Source: Chthoniobacter flavus
GTDB lineage: Bacteria; Verrucomicrobiota; Verrucomicrobiia; Chthoniobacterales; Chthoniobacteraceae
DNA length: 54,364 bases
Assembly (NCBI GenBank): GCA_945861435.1
Contig: CAMAUX010000034.1
Span: forward strand, 1-54,364
Direction of reading: 5' to 3'
The translations under genes were made by a program, and so were the position numbers. Every line of letters starts with the position of its first letter. Positions within the stretch are counted from its first letter, which is position 1. Of this stretch, positions 1 to 9,757 are shown piece by piece. The notes below the pieces were generated by a model. The model had not been told where the DNA came from and made no database searches. It saw only the letters and a program-made list of their open reading frames with translations.

Positions 1-1
1 C

Positions 2-112
2 GAAGCCTCCCTCCTGCGCCTCGTCTCCGCTCTCCTCGCGGAAACCTCCGACGATTGGCAATCCTCCAAAACTTACCTCAACATGAATCCATCCATCCCG
101 CCTTCCGCCTGA
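2..112 (+). mobile_element. 3' end of an IS256-type (mutator) transposase gene, cut by window edge
   Basis: Frame 2 is open from the first base to a TGA at 110-112 and encodes 36 residues. They contain a leucine-rich helix, then TSDDWQSS and YLNM, which resembles the C-terminal tail of IS256/mutator-family DDE transposases (RLV-ALL-E---W---R-YL). The sequence just after the stop (TTTACAGAAAAAAATTGG) resembles the TTTACACA-type right ends of that family. Only the tail is visible, so the catalytic residues, the left end and intactness cannot be judged. The assignment rests on a short motif and is moderately uncertain. Confidence 0.5.
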
Positions 113-651
113 CTCCCGCTGCTTTTACAGAAAAAAATTGGCGCCGCCCCGCAAACTGCGGAACTTGGGGTAACAGCCATGTCGTTACCGACTTTGAAGA
201 TCGCTTAAAGAGACTCACCCAACGGGTGAGACTGAAACGGGATGATTTTAAGCTGCAAATTCCGTTTCCACAGAAACTCACATCAGATCCGACAAGTTTT
301 CATCGCCGCATTGAGGTTCATCAGCGTCTTCTCGCGCCTCTGGTCTGGGCGCGTTGCGTGTGGCGATGGGAACTGGTGGTTCCCTGCGTCCGCGTTGCGG
401 ATTGGGATCACAGACCGACGATCTTTCCTGCACGTCTCCGGCAGGCTGGGAGGTGGAGATGGCGGTTGGGAGAAGAATGAAATTGGGCCGATATTTGAAG
501 AGTTTGGAGGCTGGGCGTGGAGGGCTTGGATGAATGGGGATGCTGCGTGATTGCGCGGTGTGGTGGCGTTGGATTCTGCCAGCGAGGGCGAGGGCGGTTG
601 GCGCGGTCTGTGGCTTGTGTGTTCGTGGGGCGGTGTGTTATCGGAGTGCAT
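113..651. other. Intergenic region, no convincing gene
   Basis: The 539 bp between the transposase tail and the first full gene hold overlapping short reading frames on both strands, none with recognisable protein character. Two things stand out: a small imperfect stem-loop at 211-233 (AGACTCACCC / GGGTGAGACT) without a T-tract, and a degenerate copy of a dispersed repeat at 373-450. The first part may include the right end of the IS element. Confidence 0.6.
373..450 (+). repeat. Degenerate copy of dispersed repeat family A
   Basis: It aligns by eye, with many mismatches, to the copy at 52804-52881: both have CTGGTGGTT/CCGGTGGTT, then CTGCGT-CG-GTTGCGG, then a GTCTCCGGCAGGCTGGG / GGCTCCGGCATGCTGGG segment. 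It looks like a decayed member of the family seen intact at 54198-54256. Confidence 0.45.
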
Positions 652-1956
652 ATGAGGTTCTCCTTGGCCGCGTTGTGTTTTGCCCTTGTTTGCGCGTCGA
701 TGGTCCGTGCGCAGATTCCGGTGCCGGAGCCGGTGCGGGATTGGAAGACGACGGAGGGGGCTGTGTTCAAGGCATCGGTGCAGGGGTTTGACGGGACGAC
801 GGTGACGTTCCGGATGCCGACGGGTGCGCGGGTGCAGGCGGCCGTGGGTAAACTTGGGGAGGAGGATCAGCGGTGGCTGGCAGAGTGGCTCAAGCGGCAG
901 CCGATCCGGGTGGTGATGCCGGATGTGGTGGGGGTGGAGGCAGCGGAGGTGAAGGCGGAGGTGGTGAGCGAGGATGCCGGGGCTGAGAAGTTCGTGTACC
1001 GGACGCAGAACTTTGAATTTGAGTCGCAGGGGAAGTTTGCGGGTTCGTTATTGAAGGAGGTGGGACGCGATTTTGAGGCGACGCGCAAGTTGTTGATCGC
1101 GTTGCCGTGGGGGATTGGGCCCAAGCCGGAGAGCGGGGCGTATTTCCGGGCGCGGATTTTGAAATCGAAGGAGGCGTATCATGCGGCGGGCGGGCCTGTG
1201 AACAGTGGTGGGGTGTACATGGGGGGGAAGGATTTGTTCATGGTGCCCTTTGAGAGCATTGGGGTGAAGGCGGTGGGCAAGAGTTACAGGAAGGACGAGG
1301 ACTTCCGCTCCCACACGTTGGTGCATGAGCTCACGCATCAGATGATGCATTCGTGGCTGGGGATGCTGCCGCAGTGGATTATCGAGGGGACGGCGGAATA
1401 CACGGCGATTCTGCCGATGAAGTCGGGGAGGTTCCGGGTGTCAGGAGCCAAGGGTGGGCTGAAGGATTACATGGAGCACCTGAAGAAGGAGACGCGCGAC
1501 GGGGTGCCGGAGCCGTATGCGCTGGAGAAGCTGTTTGCGATTACGAACGAGGAGTGGAACCAGACGCTGCAGGGGGATCCGCGCAATGCGGCGAGGCTGT
1601 ATTTCACGTCCTACCTGCTCGTGTATTACTTCATGCACTTGGAGGGGAAGGGGGACGGGCAGTTGTTTGTGCGCTATTTCCGGGAGATGGGCGATGTGCG
1701 TGCGGAGGTGGAGAAGTACCGGGTGGCAGTGGAGGCGTTCAAGAAGCAGCCGGGGGTGGAGGTGGCTGCGGATGGGAGAAGTTACCGGTGGCCCTCGAGC
1801 ATGAAGCATCCTGAGAAGCCTGCGGTGCTGGCCACTCCGGCGGCGCTGGCCGAGTTTCAGAAGAAGACGCTGTACATTCTGCGCGGTGGAAATTCCGAGG
1901 CGGATTTGATGAAGCAGATTCGTTCGGCGTACGCGAAGCTAGCGATTCGTATTTAA
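652..1956 (+). CDS. Secreted SHD1-like/gluzincin-type metallopeptidase-like protein
   Basis: 434 aa. ATG 652 was chosen because GGAG lies five bases upstream and a signal peptide follows directly (hydrophobic residues 4-19, cleavage near VRA-Q at 20/21). Residues about 30-80 (RDW, then FKASVQGFDGTTV and a KLGEEDQ stretch) resemble the SHD1-like domain common in secreted PVC proteins. Residues 225-229 are HELTH, followed by PQWIIEGTAEY at 240-250. This HExxH plus downstream glutamate arrangement is that of gluzincin zinc peptidases (DUF1570/peptidase MA-like). It is probably an exported, metal-dependent peptidase; the substrate is unknown. The next gene on the strand starts about 150 bp downstream. 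Confidence 0.75.
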   Translation: MRFSLAALCFALVCASMVRAQIPVPEPVRDWKTTEGAVFKASVQGFDGTTVTFRMPTGARVQAAVGKLGEEDQRWLAEWLKRQPIRVVMPDVVGVEAAEVKAEVVSEDAGAEKFVYRTQNFEFESQGKFAGSLLKEVGRDFEATRKLLIALPWGIGPKPESGAYFRARILKSKEAYHAAGGPVNSGGVYMGGKDLFMVPFESIGVKAVGKSYRKDEDFRSHTLVHELTHQMMHSWLGMLPQWIIEGTAEYTAILPMKSGRFRVSGAKGGLKDYMEHLKKETRDGVPEPYALEKLFAITNEEWNQTLQGDPRNAARLYFTSYLLVYYFMHLEGKGDGQLFVRYFREMGDVRAEVEKYRVAVEAFKKQPGVEVAADGRSYRWPSSMKHPEKPAVLATPAALAEFQKKTLYILRGGNSEADLMKQIRSAYAKLAIRI

Positions 1957-2105
1957 GGAGTTTGGTGAGGATCCGTGGGTGCGGGTTGGGATGGAGGAGG
2001 GGAGGGGTTGGGCGGTGTGGGGATGCTGGAGGCAGTGGTGGTGACTTTGGAATGGGAGACAACCGTGGGGATTGCACGCGAACAGATCGTGGGCAGGATG
2101 GGGTG

Positions 2106-3014
2106 ATGCGCGTTTTTTTAAGACCGGTTCTTCTTTCCTGTCTGTGGTTGATGTTTGTGGGCGGGGTGTGTGCGCAGGAGCACTGGGTGTTTTTGGACAA
2201 CGGGCATGTGAGGCTGGGCGTGAACATGGATGCGGGTGGGAGCATTGGATGGTTCTCGCACTCGCACTCCTCGGAGAACCTGCTCAATGCGTTTGATCAC
2301 GGCCGCTACGTGCAGCAGTCGTATTATGGGGACAAGGACGGGTCGGAGTGGAATGGCAAGCCGTGGCGCTACAATCCTGTGCAGGGTGGGAGTTGGAAGG
2401 GGGTTCCGGCAACGGTGCTTGAGACGAGGGCGGACAAGGATGCGCTTTATGTGAGGACGCGTCCGCGTCAGTGGGCTGGTGGGGGCGATGTGGAGGACAT
2501 GGTGCTAGAGCAGACGCTGAGTCTTGAGGGTGGGCTTGCGCGGTTGCGTTATCGGATGCGCTTCACGGGTGGGATGGAGCACAAGGCGACGCATCAGGAG
2601 GTTCCTGCGGTTTTCGTGATGCCGCGGTACGACACGCTGGTGTACTGCGAGGGGGCGGGTGGCGGTGGAAAGGGGAGCGGCGCGGTTGCGTGGAGCGGGG
2701 GCGAGTTGACGCGCAGACAGCCAGGGTTTCCGAACGAACCTGTGCGGTTCGGAGAACCGTGGGCCGCGTGGGTGGACGCGAACGATCAGGGGATCGGTAT
2801 CTATTTTCCGCACACCGATTTTGCCACGACCTACCGGGTGCGGAACTCCGGGGTGGGCGACTGTTCGTATCTTGCGCCTATCAAGACTTTCGCGCTTCAG
2901 CCGGGGTTGGTGTTTGAGTACGAGGCTGTGATGGCGATTGGAACCAGCGGGCAGATTCGTGCGGTGTTCAGTCGCTTGCACCAGCGGGCGTCTGCGGGAG
3001 TCCAAGCACCCTGA
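2106..3014 (+). CDS. Secreted protein of unknown function, possibly glycan-related
   Basis: 302 aa from ATG 2106; the frame is open upstream to 1962, but only the 2106 start gives a signal peptide (hydrophobic residues 6-20, then GVCA-Q). The mature protein has an aromatic- and glycine-rich, beta-sandwich-like composition (GSIGWFS, DHGRYVQQSYYG, WRYNPVQGG) and no catalytic motif I can name. Such Tyr/Trp-rich stretches are frequent in secreted carbohydrate-binding or glycoside-processing proteins, but that is only suggestive. It could form a transcript with the upstream peptidase-like gene. Confidence 0.65.
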   Translation: MRVFLRPVLLSCLWLMFVGGVCAQEHWVFLDNGHVRLGVNMDAGGSIGWFSHSHSSENLLNAFDHGRYVQQSYYGDKDGSEWNGKPWRYNPVQGGSWKGVPATVLETRADKDALYVRTRPRQWAGGGDVEDMVLEQTLSLEGGLARLRYRMRFTGGMEHKATHQEVPAVFVMPRYDTLVYCEGAGGGGKGSGAVAWSGGELTRRQPGFPNEPVRFGEPWAAWVDANDQGIGIYFPHTDFATTYRVRNSGVGDCSYLAPIKTFALQPGLVFEYEAVMAIGTSGQIRAVFSRLHQRASAGVQAP

Positions 3015-3127
3015 GCGTGGTTGGTGGGGGATGGGGGTGGAGGTGGGTTTGATGGAGTGGAGGCTGCGAGCTACGCGGATAAAAACGGTCGCCCTGTGGC
3101 GGATCGGTCAACGCGGGCTCATGCGAT

Positions 3128-3154
3128 GCATTCCGCAATGCGCCTTGGAGGCGC
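3128..3154. repeat. Two adjacent small hairpins between convergent genes
   Basis: GCATT-ccgc-AATGC (3128-3141) is followed by GCGCCT-tgg-AGGCGC (3140-3154). The preceding CGCGGGCTCATG resembles the start of the second half of repeat family A, so this may be a decayed member. There is no T-tract, so it is not a standard terminator. The rest of the 3015-3231 gap shows nothing else. Confidence 0.3.
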
Positions 3155-3231
3155 GATGGGCACCGGGTGACGAGCCGGCGAGGGCTGCGGAATCGCGGTG
3201 CCTGCAGTGGGGCGTTTGGCGTTTTGGGCCG

Positions 3232-4620
3232 CTAGGATTTCGTGGTCGCGGCGGTTTGCTGGCGGCGCTGGCGGACGATTTCTTGGACGCGGGCGTCGAA
3301 GTTGGGATGGCGTGCGCGGAGGTCGTCGAAGTCGTGTTTGGGGAGACGATAGGCGTCACAGTATTCGAGGGCGACGATGCTTGCGGAGCGTCTTTCGCCG
3401 TCGATGAGAGCCATTTCGCCGAAGGGTGAGCCAGCGCCGAGGGTGGCGACGCGTTTGTCGCCGACGAGGACTTCTGCGGTGCCCGTGGAGAGGAAGTACA
3501 TGCAGTCGCCGATATCGCCCTCGCGCATCATGTAGTCGCCTGGGAGGAAGACCTCCATCTGGAGGCGTTTGACGATTTCGCGGATGAAGGATTCGTGGGC
3601 GTCGCGGAAGAACTCGACTTTTTCGAGGATGCGTTGGTTGAGATGGATGAGGACGTCGACGGCGAGGTTGTGGGGGAGATCGTTGAGGACGGACTGGTCG
3701 TCGACGTTGCGGCGGGAAGCCCAGAGGTAGCCGTAGTAATCTTGGACCCTCGTCTGCATTTCGGGGGGGAGCTTCTTGAGGCGCATGAAGTCGCGGACTT
3801 CACCGGTGCGCTTGGTGAAGGCGGCCTTGGCGGCGTCGAGGTTGGCGATGAGTCCGGAGACGTTGCCGACGATGTAGCCGTACATGGAGACGCCGACGAT
3901 TTCGATGAGGATGGCGTAGGCGATCTGGGAGTTGCTTTCCTTGCTGGGGGTGTAGTCGCCGTAGCCGACGGTGCCGACGGTGGTGACGGTCCAGTAGAGA
4001 GCGCGGAGATAGATTTCGCGGTGGGTGAAGACGCGCGTTTGAGCCTCGGTTTTGATCTCGTGGATGGCGCCGTCGCGGACGACCCAGCGGGAGGTGGAGG
4101 CTGAGGTTTCTATTGAGCCGGGTGAACCGCCGACCCAGCACCAGCCGATGGCGAAGAGGTGGATGGCCTGCATGAACCAGTAGGCGAAGGTGGTGAGGCG
4201 CATGATGGCCGGGTTCAAGTGGAGTTCGGCTTGGAGGTCGGCGAGGACGCCAGCCACTTTGAAGGCCTTGAGAAGTGGGAGGGCGCGGAGGGTCCAAAGG
4301 GCCCAGCTTTCCTCGGTGGATTCTGGGAGGAGGAACTCGAGTGGCAGTGCGGCGACGAAGTCGAGGAAGAACCAGCGCTTGAGGTAGTGGCTGGCGATTC
4401 CGCGCCAGCTATCGATGATGCGGAGGCCGTGTTTGATTTTCTTTGTGAACTCGAACACCACGTCGAAGCCCATGCATCCGATGAGGATCCAGTAGAGGGT
4501 GTCCGTGGAGCGCACATGCCAGAGCATGCGGTAGGAGAGGACGATCACGAAGACGAGGGTCGCTGCGATGAGCGTGAATCCCCACGTAAGGCGGAAGCGG
4601 CTTTGGTGGCTGATGAGCAT
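3232..4620 (-). CDS. Cyclic-nucleotide-gated potassium channel
   Basis: 462 aa with the full plan of a prokaryotic CNG/HCN-type channel (SthK-like). Membrane helices span residues about 12-30, 42-58, 82-98, 108-125, 143-163 and 232-255. The selectivity filter TVGYGD is at 217-222 and predicts potassium selectivity. A C-linker follows (about 258-335). The cyclic-nucleotide-binding domain (about 337-440) carries the phosphate-binding cassette FGEMALIDGERRSAS at 400-414, with the expected Glu and Arg. The S4-like segment (LRALPLLKAFKV) has few regular basic residues, so voltage sensing is probably weak. The turret is unusually long (about 165-200). It is transcribed alone, divergent from the SDR gene across a 147-bp gap. 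Confidence 0.92.
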   Translation of the reverse strand: MLISHQSRFRLTWGFTLIAATLVFVIVLSYRMLWHVRSTDTLYWILIGCMGFDVVFEFTKKIKHGLRIIDSWRGIASHYLKRWFFLDFVAALPLEFLLPESTEESWALWTLRALPLLKAFKVAGVLADLQAELHLNPAIMRLTTFAYWFMQAIHLFAIGWCWVGGSPGSIETSASTSRWVVRDGAIHEIKTEAQTRVFTHREIYLRALYWTVTTVGTVGYGDYTPSKESNSQIAYAILIEIVGVSMYGYIVGNVSGLIANLDAAKAAFTKRTGEVRDFMRLKKLPPEMQTRVQDYYGYLWASRRNVDDQSVLNDLPHNLAVDVLIHLNQRILEKVEFFRDAHESFIREIVKRLQMEVFLPGDYMMREGDIGDCMYFLSTGTAEVLVGDKRVATLGAGSPFGEMALIDGERRSASIVALEYCDAYRLPKHDFDDLRARHPNFDARVQEIVRQRRQQTAATTKS

Positions 4621-4767
4621 GGGGTGGGCGGGATGTGGTTCCCGTCAGCGGGGTCAGAGTTGCCCCAGTGTGCGCCGGATGGCAAGCCTGCACGCCGGGG
4701 CGAGGTGGATCATGGAGGGGCTGCAAAGAGGTGGAAAAGAAGCGGCAGGGTTGGCATTGAATCGGGG

Positions 4768-5574
4768 ATGACGCCTTCCGACTCCGCCCCCCCTGTTCCC
4801 TTGCTGCCCGGTATTGCGCTTTTCCGCCTCGATGGTCGCAAGGCTTTGGTGACCGGGGGTTCGAAGGGGCTTGGTTTTGCGATGGCCGCCGGGCTGGCGT
4901 CCGCGGGCGCGGAGGTGATGCTGGTGAGCCGGAACTTGAAGGAGGCGCGTGCCGCTGCAGACGAGATTGCGCGCGGGTACGGCCGGCGTGCGTTTGGGTA
5001 TTGTGCGGATGTGAGCGATGCAGCGGAGGTGGATGCGATGATGGAGGCGGCGGTGGAGGCGATGGGTGCGGTGGACATTTTGATCAACAGCGCGGGGATC
5101 AACATACGCGGGCCTGTGGCGGAACTGACGCCGGAGCAGTTCGACGATGTGATGCGCGTGAATGTGAGGGGGACTTGGCTATGCTGCCGGGCGGCGCTTG
5201 CGGGGATGCGGGCGCGGGGGTGGGGGCGGATTATCAACCTTGCGAGCGCGCTGGCGCACATCGGTCTGTCGGGCCGCACGCCCTACACGGCGAGCAAGGG
5301 GGCGGTGCTGCAGATGACGCGGACGTTGGCGCTGGAAACCGCGGCGGACGGGATCACGGTGAACGCGATCTGTCCGGGGCCGTTTCTCACGGACATGAAC
5401 ACGGCGATTGCGCAGACGGAGGACGGGCAGCGGTTTGTGGTGGGGGCGACGGCGCTCAAGCGCTGGGCGCGGTTGGAGGAGATCCAGGGGGCGGCGATTT
5501 ATCTGGCGAGCGACGCTGGGAGTTATGTGACTGGGGCGTCGCTGGCGGTGGACGGTGGCTGGACGGCGCAGTAG
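4768..5574 (+). CDS. Short-chain dehydrogenase/reductase (SDR)
   Basis: 268 aa. ATG 4768 was chosen because the Rossmann fold starts soon after it; the frame is open much further upstream but overlaps the channel gene. Classical SDR motifs are present: TGGSKGLG (29-36, cofactor binding), NSAG (107-110), Ser160 and YTASK (Tyr173, Lys177). The ending (SDAGSYVTGASLAVDGGW) is typical of the gluconate 5-dehydrogenase / 3-oxoacyl-ACP reductase branch. It should be a cytosolic NAD(P)-dependent alcohol or sugar dehydrogenase; the substrate is not determinable. It converges on the LRR gene 12 bp away. Confidence 0.88.
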   Translation: MTPSDSAPPVPLLPGIALFRLDGRKALVTGGSKGLGFAMAAGLASAGAEVMLVSRNLKEARAAADEIARGYGRRAFGYCADVSDAAEVDAMMEAAVEAMGAVDILINSAGINIRGPVAELTPEQFDDVMRVNVRGTWLCCRAALAGMRARGWGRIINLASALAHIGLSGRTPYTASKGAVLQMTRTLALETAADGITVNAICPGPFLTDMNTAIAQTEDGQRFVVGATALKRWARLEEIQGAAIYLASDAGSYVTGASLAVDGGWTAQ

Positions 5575-5586
5575 CTGGGGAGCGGA

Positions 5587-7326
5587 TCAGACTTCGACGT
5601 TGAGGGTCTTGAAGGCCTTTTTGAGGGTGTCGGCGGCATCTTCGGTGACGGGGGTGTCGATGGCGTGGACGGCCTTGAGTTTCTTGAGGTTCTTGAGTTT
5701 GGCGAAGACGGTGTCTGTGACCTTCGAGTGGCTGATGTTGAGGGACTGGAGGTCGTGCAGGCCGAGGAGTGCGGAGAGGTTTTCATCAGAGAACTCCGGA
5801 GATTCCGTGCTGAACTTTTCGAGGCGGTGGAATTTTCCGATGGCGGCGGCGGCTTCGGGTTTGATCTCCATGGAGCCGAGATCGAGGGATTTGAGGCCCT
5901 TGAAGATCTGGAGGGCCTCGATGTGAGCGGCGGTGAATTCTTTGCCCGAGATGCGGAGGCCTTCGATGCGGGGGAAGAGCTTGGCGATCTGTTGCGCGGT
6001 TTCGGCGAAGTCCGGGGAGTCTGTGGAGAGGAAGCCGAGGGTTTCGAGGCCCCGGAGGGGGGCGAGGCCTGCGAGTCCCTTGGTGGTGATGGCGGTGTCG
6101 TTGAGGTAGAGGCTGCGCAGCGAATGCATGGTGGCGAGCTGGGGGATGCCTTTGTCGGTGATCTCGGTTTTGGAGAGGGTGAGGGAGGAGAGGTTGCGCA
6201 ACGGAGCAAGGGGAGGGAGTCCGTCGTCGTTGAAGCTGCAGGCTGAGAGGTTGAGGGTCTCGAGTTTTGGGAGGCCGTTCTTGATCTGGTGAAAGAGTTC
6301 GCCAGTGATGGAGGTGCAGCCTGAGAGGTTGAGGGTCTTGAGCGTGGGGAAGCGTGCGAGGCGGGTGGCGAGCTTGTCGGTGACGTCCGCGCCAGTGAGG
6401 GTGAAGGACTCGAGGGATTTCCATGCTTCGAGGAAGCGGAGTCCGTCGTCTGCGACTGGCAGGCTGTTGAGGGTGAGGACATCGCAGTCTCGCAGTGGGG
6501 CGAGGTTGTCGAGGTCGCTATCCTTGAACTTGGCCTTCATTTTGCGGCTGCTGAGGGTGACGTTGCGGAACTCGACGCGCGTGGAGGGGATGGCTTTGAC
6601 GCTGGTGATTTTTTTGATGCTCTTGCCGCTTTTGTACGAGATGGAGCCGCCGGATTGGAGGAGCCACTTGATGCCCTCCTCGAGTCCGAGGTGGGTGAGG
6701 GGCTGTGTTTTTTCCTCCTTGGCGGGTGGGGTGTCGGTGTTGGAGGCGAGCCATTCCTTGGCGATGTCCTCGCGCTTGGCAGCGAGGAGGGTGGCGTCGG
6801 CGTTGAGCTGGCGCTGGCGGAGGGCGTTGTAGTTTTGGGCGAGGAGGGCGTCGTACCTGGAGTGGATGGGCTTGGCGGCTGCGAGGCGTGTGCGCTCGAG
6901 GGCGGTGAGCTGGGTGCGCAGCTTGGCGCGTGCAGTGCGGATGAGGGCGGAGGAGGTGTCGGAATCCGAGGCCGGGACGGTGCGGCTGTTGGTGAGGAAC
7001 TTCTCCTTTTCCTCACGGTACAGGGTGGTGTCGGTGGTGTTACTGGCTTGGATTGCGGCGGTGAGGGCCGACTCGATGGTGGAAAGGAAGGTACGGCGCG
7101 CTTATTCTGCGCCGTCCTCGTAGGGTTGGAGGGCCTGCTTGTCGTAGGCGGCCTGAAACTGCGCGTCCGTTTGGGCGAGCCATTTGGCGGCGGCGGATTC
7201 TGGTGCGGCGTCCTTTGGCTTGGCCTCTGGTGTTGCGGGAGGTGGTGTGGTTTGTGAGCGGGCGGGGGTGGTGGCCGCGAGCGAGAGGAGAAGGATTGCG
7301 GCGGGGATGAACTTGGATGGATTCAT
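5587..7326 (-). pseudogene. Secreted leucine-rich-repeat protein gene interrupted by an in-frame TAA
   Basis: One frame runs from ATG 7326 to the stop at 5587 (580 codons) and is broken only by TAA at 7102-7104. The first part (74 aa) starts with a signal peptide (PAAILLLSLAATTPARS) and ends QPYEDGAE. Directly after the stop the same frame continues as ARRTFLSTIESALTAAIQ, a charged helical region to about codon 200, then a SISYKSGKSIKKITS segment and at least eight LRR units (such as LKTLNLSGC, LETLNLSAC, LRSLYLNDT, LQSLNISHS). No ATG occurs between the stop and codon 263 (ATG 6540). Either the gene is broken by a recent nonsense change, there is a sequence error, or the LRR part is expressed from 6540 as a 317-aa protein lacking an export signal. 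Confidence 0.75.
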
Positions 7327-7459
7327 GGGCGGCAGGGGTGGGTGGGGGTGGCGGGGGGGAAATTGGCTGACTGTGGCGGTTCTGGGGGGAACCGAGGAGG
7401 CAGTGTGGGCAGGAGGTTTTGCGGGCGCTGGCAATCAGGCCCGGAGGGGTGGCTTGGGG

Positions 7460-8743
7460 TCAGAGTTGCCAGACGGATTTGCCTGCGACGATGGTGCGCA
7501 CGGCGCGGCCCTTGAGATGCCAGCCGTGGAATGGGGTGTTGCGGCTGCGGGAGGCGCTCTGGTGCTTGTCGCAGATCCATTCCATTGAGGGGTCGATGAG
7601 GGTGACATCGGCGGGTGCGCCCGTGGAGAGGGTGCCTCGGTCCAGGTTGAGGAGGCGTGCGGGTTCGATGGTGAACATGGCGACGAGGCGGTTGAGGTCG
7701 ATGGCCTTCTTTTCGTGGACGAGGATTTTGAGGAAGAGGCCGAGTTGGGTTTCGAGGCCGAGGATTCCGAAGGGAGCGATGTCGAACTCGGTTTCCTTTT
7801 CGTAGGAGCAGTGGGGTGCGTGGTCGCTGGCGAGGATGGTGATGGTGCCGTCCGCGACGCCCTCGATGAGGAGGTCGATGTCGCGCTGGGTGCGCAGGGG
7901 CGGGTTCATCTTGAAGTTGGTATCGAAGGAGCGGAGGGATTCGTCGGTGAGGGCGATGTGGTGGGGGCAGATTTCGCCGGAGAGTGGGACGCCGCGGGAG
8001 CGTGCTTCGCGCAGGATGCGCACGGAGCCGCCGCTGCTGAGATGCTGGCAGTGGATGGGGGTGCCGCAGAGTTCGGCGAGGAGGGCGTTGCGTTGGACGA
8101 TGATTTCCTCGCCGGCCGCGGGCCAGCCGGGGAGGCCGAGGACGGTGGAGACGTGGCCTTCGTGCATGACGCCCTTGCCGACGAGGTTGTAGTCCTGGCA
8201 GTGGTCCATGACGGGGAGGTTGAACATGCGTGCGTATTCGAGTGCGCGGCGCATGAGTTCGTGGTTTTGGACGCAGCGGCCGTCGTCGGTGAGGGCGACG
8301 ATGCCGGCCTTGTGCATGGAGCCGATGGGGGCGAGTTCTTCGCCGGCGATGGCCTTGGTGATGGCGCCGGTGGGGAAGACGTTGATGCAGGCCTCGGCGC
8401 GGGCTTTTTCAAGGATCCAGGTGACGACGCTGGGGCTGTCGACGGCTGGGGTGGTGTTGGGCATGCAGACCACGCTGGTGAAGCCGCCGGCGGCGGCGGC
8501 GCGGGTGCCGGATGCGATGGTTTCCTTGGCAGACTGGCCTGGTTCGCGGAGGTGAACGTGGAGGTCGATGAGACCGGGTGCGACGATGAGGCCGCGGGCG
8601 TCGATCTCCTCGGTTTTGGAATCGGGGGAGGGTTTGGAGCCGGGAGGGGCGATGCGTCCGTCGATGAGGAGGAGGTCGGCGACTTCGTCCCTGCGGTTGG
8701 CGGGGTCGATGACGCGGCCCTGCTTGATGAGAGTGCAGTTCAT
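7460..8743 (-). CDS. pyrC: Dihydroorotase (class I)
   Basis: 427 aa. It catalyses reversible cyclisation of N-carbamoyl-L-aspartate to dihydroorotate, step three of pyrimidine synthesis. Metal-binding [10 protein letters not shown] lies at 60-69 (His62, His64). Further amidohydrolase motifs follow: TDDG (the Asp used instead of a carbamylated Lys in class I enzymes), MDHCQD, HCQHLSS and SDHAPH. The length fits the class I, Aquifex/Bacillus-like form. Its ATG overlaps the pyrB stop as ATGA (8740-8743), so the two are translationally coupled. It is the last intact gene of the pyr run; 133 bp separate it from the LRR gene. Confidence 0.96.
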   Translation of the reverse strand: MNCTLIKQGRVIDPANRRDEVADLLLIDGRIAPPGSKPSPDSKTEEIDARGLIVAPGLIDLHVHLREPGQSAKETIASGTRAAAAGGFTSVVCMPNTTPAVDSPSVVTWILEKARAEACINVFPTGAITKAIAGEELAPIGSMHKAGIVALTDDGRCVQNHELMRRALEYARMFNLPVMDHCQDYNLVGKGVMHEGHVSTVLGLPGWPAAGEEIIVQRNALLAELCGTPIHCQHLSSGGSVRILREARSRGVPLSGEICPHHIALTDESLRSFDTNFKMNPPLRTQRDIDLLIEGVADGTITILASDHAPHCSYEKETEFDIAPFGILGLETQLGLFLKILVHEKKAIDLNRLVAMFTIEPARLLNLDRGTLSTGAPADVTLIDPSMEWICDKHQSASRSRNTPFHGWHLKGRAVRTIVAGKSVWQL

Positions 8744-9735
8744 GGCTGGGAAGGGGAGGGATGCTTGTGATGGGCTGCGGTGGAGCAGAGGTAGAGGACG
8801 GCCATGCGGACGGCGAGGCCGTTGGTGACTTGGTCGAGGATGACGCTGCGGCTGCTGTCGGCGATGTCGCTGTCGATCTCGACGCCGCGGTTGATGGGGC
8901 CTGGGTGCATGATGAGAGCGGAGGGTTTGAGTTGTTCGGCGCGGGCTTTGGTGAGGCCGAAGAGAGCGGTGTATTCGCCGAGGCTGGGGAAGTATTCCTT
9001 GCGCTGGCGCTCGTGCTGGATGCGCAGGAGGTTGAAGACGTCGGCCTCAGCGAGGACGCTCTGGAGGTCGTGGGTGACGGTGACGCCGAGTTTTTCGAAG
9101 GTGCGCGGGACGAGGGTGCTTGGGCCGACGAGGGTGACGCGGGCGCCGAGTTTGAGGAGTGCGTGGATGTTGGAGCGAGCGACGCGGCTGAAGAGGATAT
9201 CGCCGACGATGGCGACGTGGAGTCCTTGGATGCGGCCGAGTTTTTCGCGGATGGTGAAAGTGTCGAGGAGGGCTTGGGTGGGGTGTTCGTGGGCGCCGTC
9301 GCCGGCGTTGATGATGGAGGATTGGAGGCGTTCGGCGAGGAACTGGGAGGCGCCCGCGGAGGAGTGGCGCAGGACGATCATGTCGGCGTGGAGAGCCTCG
9401 AGATTTTTTGCGGTGTCCTTGAGGGTCTCGCCTTTGCTGAGGCTGGAGCCGGAGGCGGAGATGTTGACGACGTCCGCGCTGAGGCGGAAGGCGGCGAGTT
9501 CGAAGGAGGTGCGGGTGCGTGTGCTGGCCTCGACGAAGAAGTTGACGAGGGTTTTGCCACGCAGTGCCGGGACTTTCTTGATCTCGCGTGTGCCGACCTC
9601 CTTGAAGGCGGCGGCGGTGTCGAGCAGGAGGGTGATTTCCTGGGGGGAGAGGTTTTCGATTCCGACGAGGTCCTTGCGGGTCCATGCGCCGGCGGGCGGG
9701 AGGGAGTGGGCGGTGGTGGAAGGGGAGGGGCTCAT
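8740..9735 (-). CDS. pyrB: Aspartate carbamoyltransferase catalytic subunit
   Basis: 331 aa from ATG 9735; the frame is open further upstream but would run into pyrR. It condenses carbamoyl phosphate with aspartate. Visible motifs are the carbamoyl-phosphate loop STRTRTSFE (71-79), the SLSKGE loop with Lys101, HPTQALLD (151-158) and HPGPINRG near the C-terminus. No regulatory pyrI is present, as expected for bacteria with class B/C enzymes that pair ATCase with class I dihydroorotase. It starts 22 bp after pyrR and overlaps pyrC by 4 nt. Confidence 0.96.
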   Translation of the reverse strand: MSPSPSTTAHSLPPAGAWTRKDLVGIENLSPQEITLLLDTAAAFKEVGTREIKKVPALRGKTLVNFFVEASTRTRTSFELAAFRLSADVVNISASGSSLSKGETLKDTAKNLEALHADMIVLRHSSAGASQFLAERLQSSIINAGDGAHEHPTQALLDTFTIREKLGRIQGLHVAIVGDILFSRVARSNIHALLKLGARVTLVGPSTLVPRTFEKLGVTVTHDLQSVLAEADVFNLLRIQHERQRKEYFPSLGEYTALFGLTKARAEQLKPSALIMHPGPINRGVEIDSDIADSSRSVILDQVTNGLAVRMAVLYLCSTAAHHKHPSPSQP

Positions 9736-9757
9736 GGGTGAAGGCAGGGGCGTGGGG

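Noticed and set aside
242-550. Overlapping frames in both directions between the IS tail and the first gene
   Set aside because: They overlap each other, lack ribosome-binding sites and consist of low-complexity residues produced by GC-rich DNA and a repeat.
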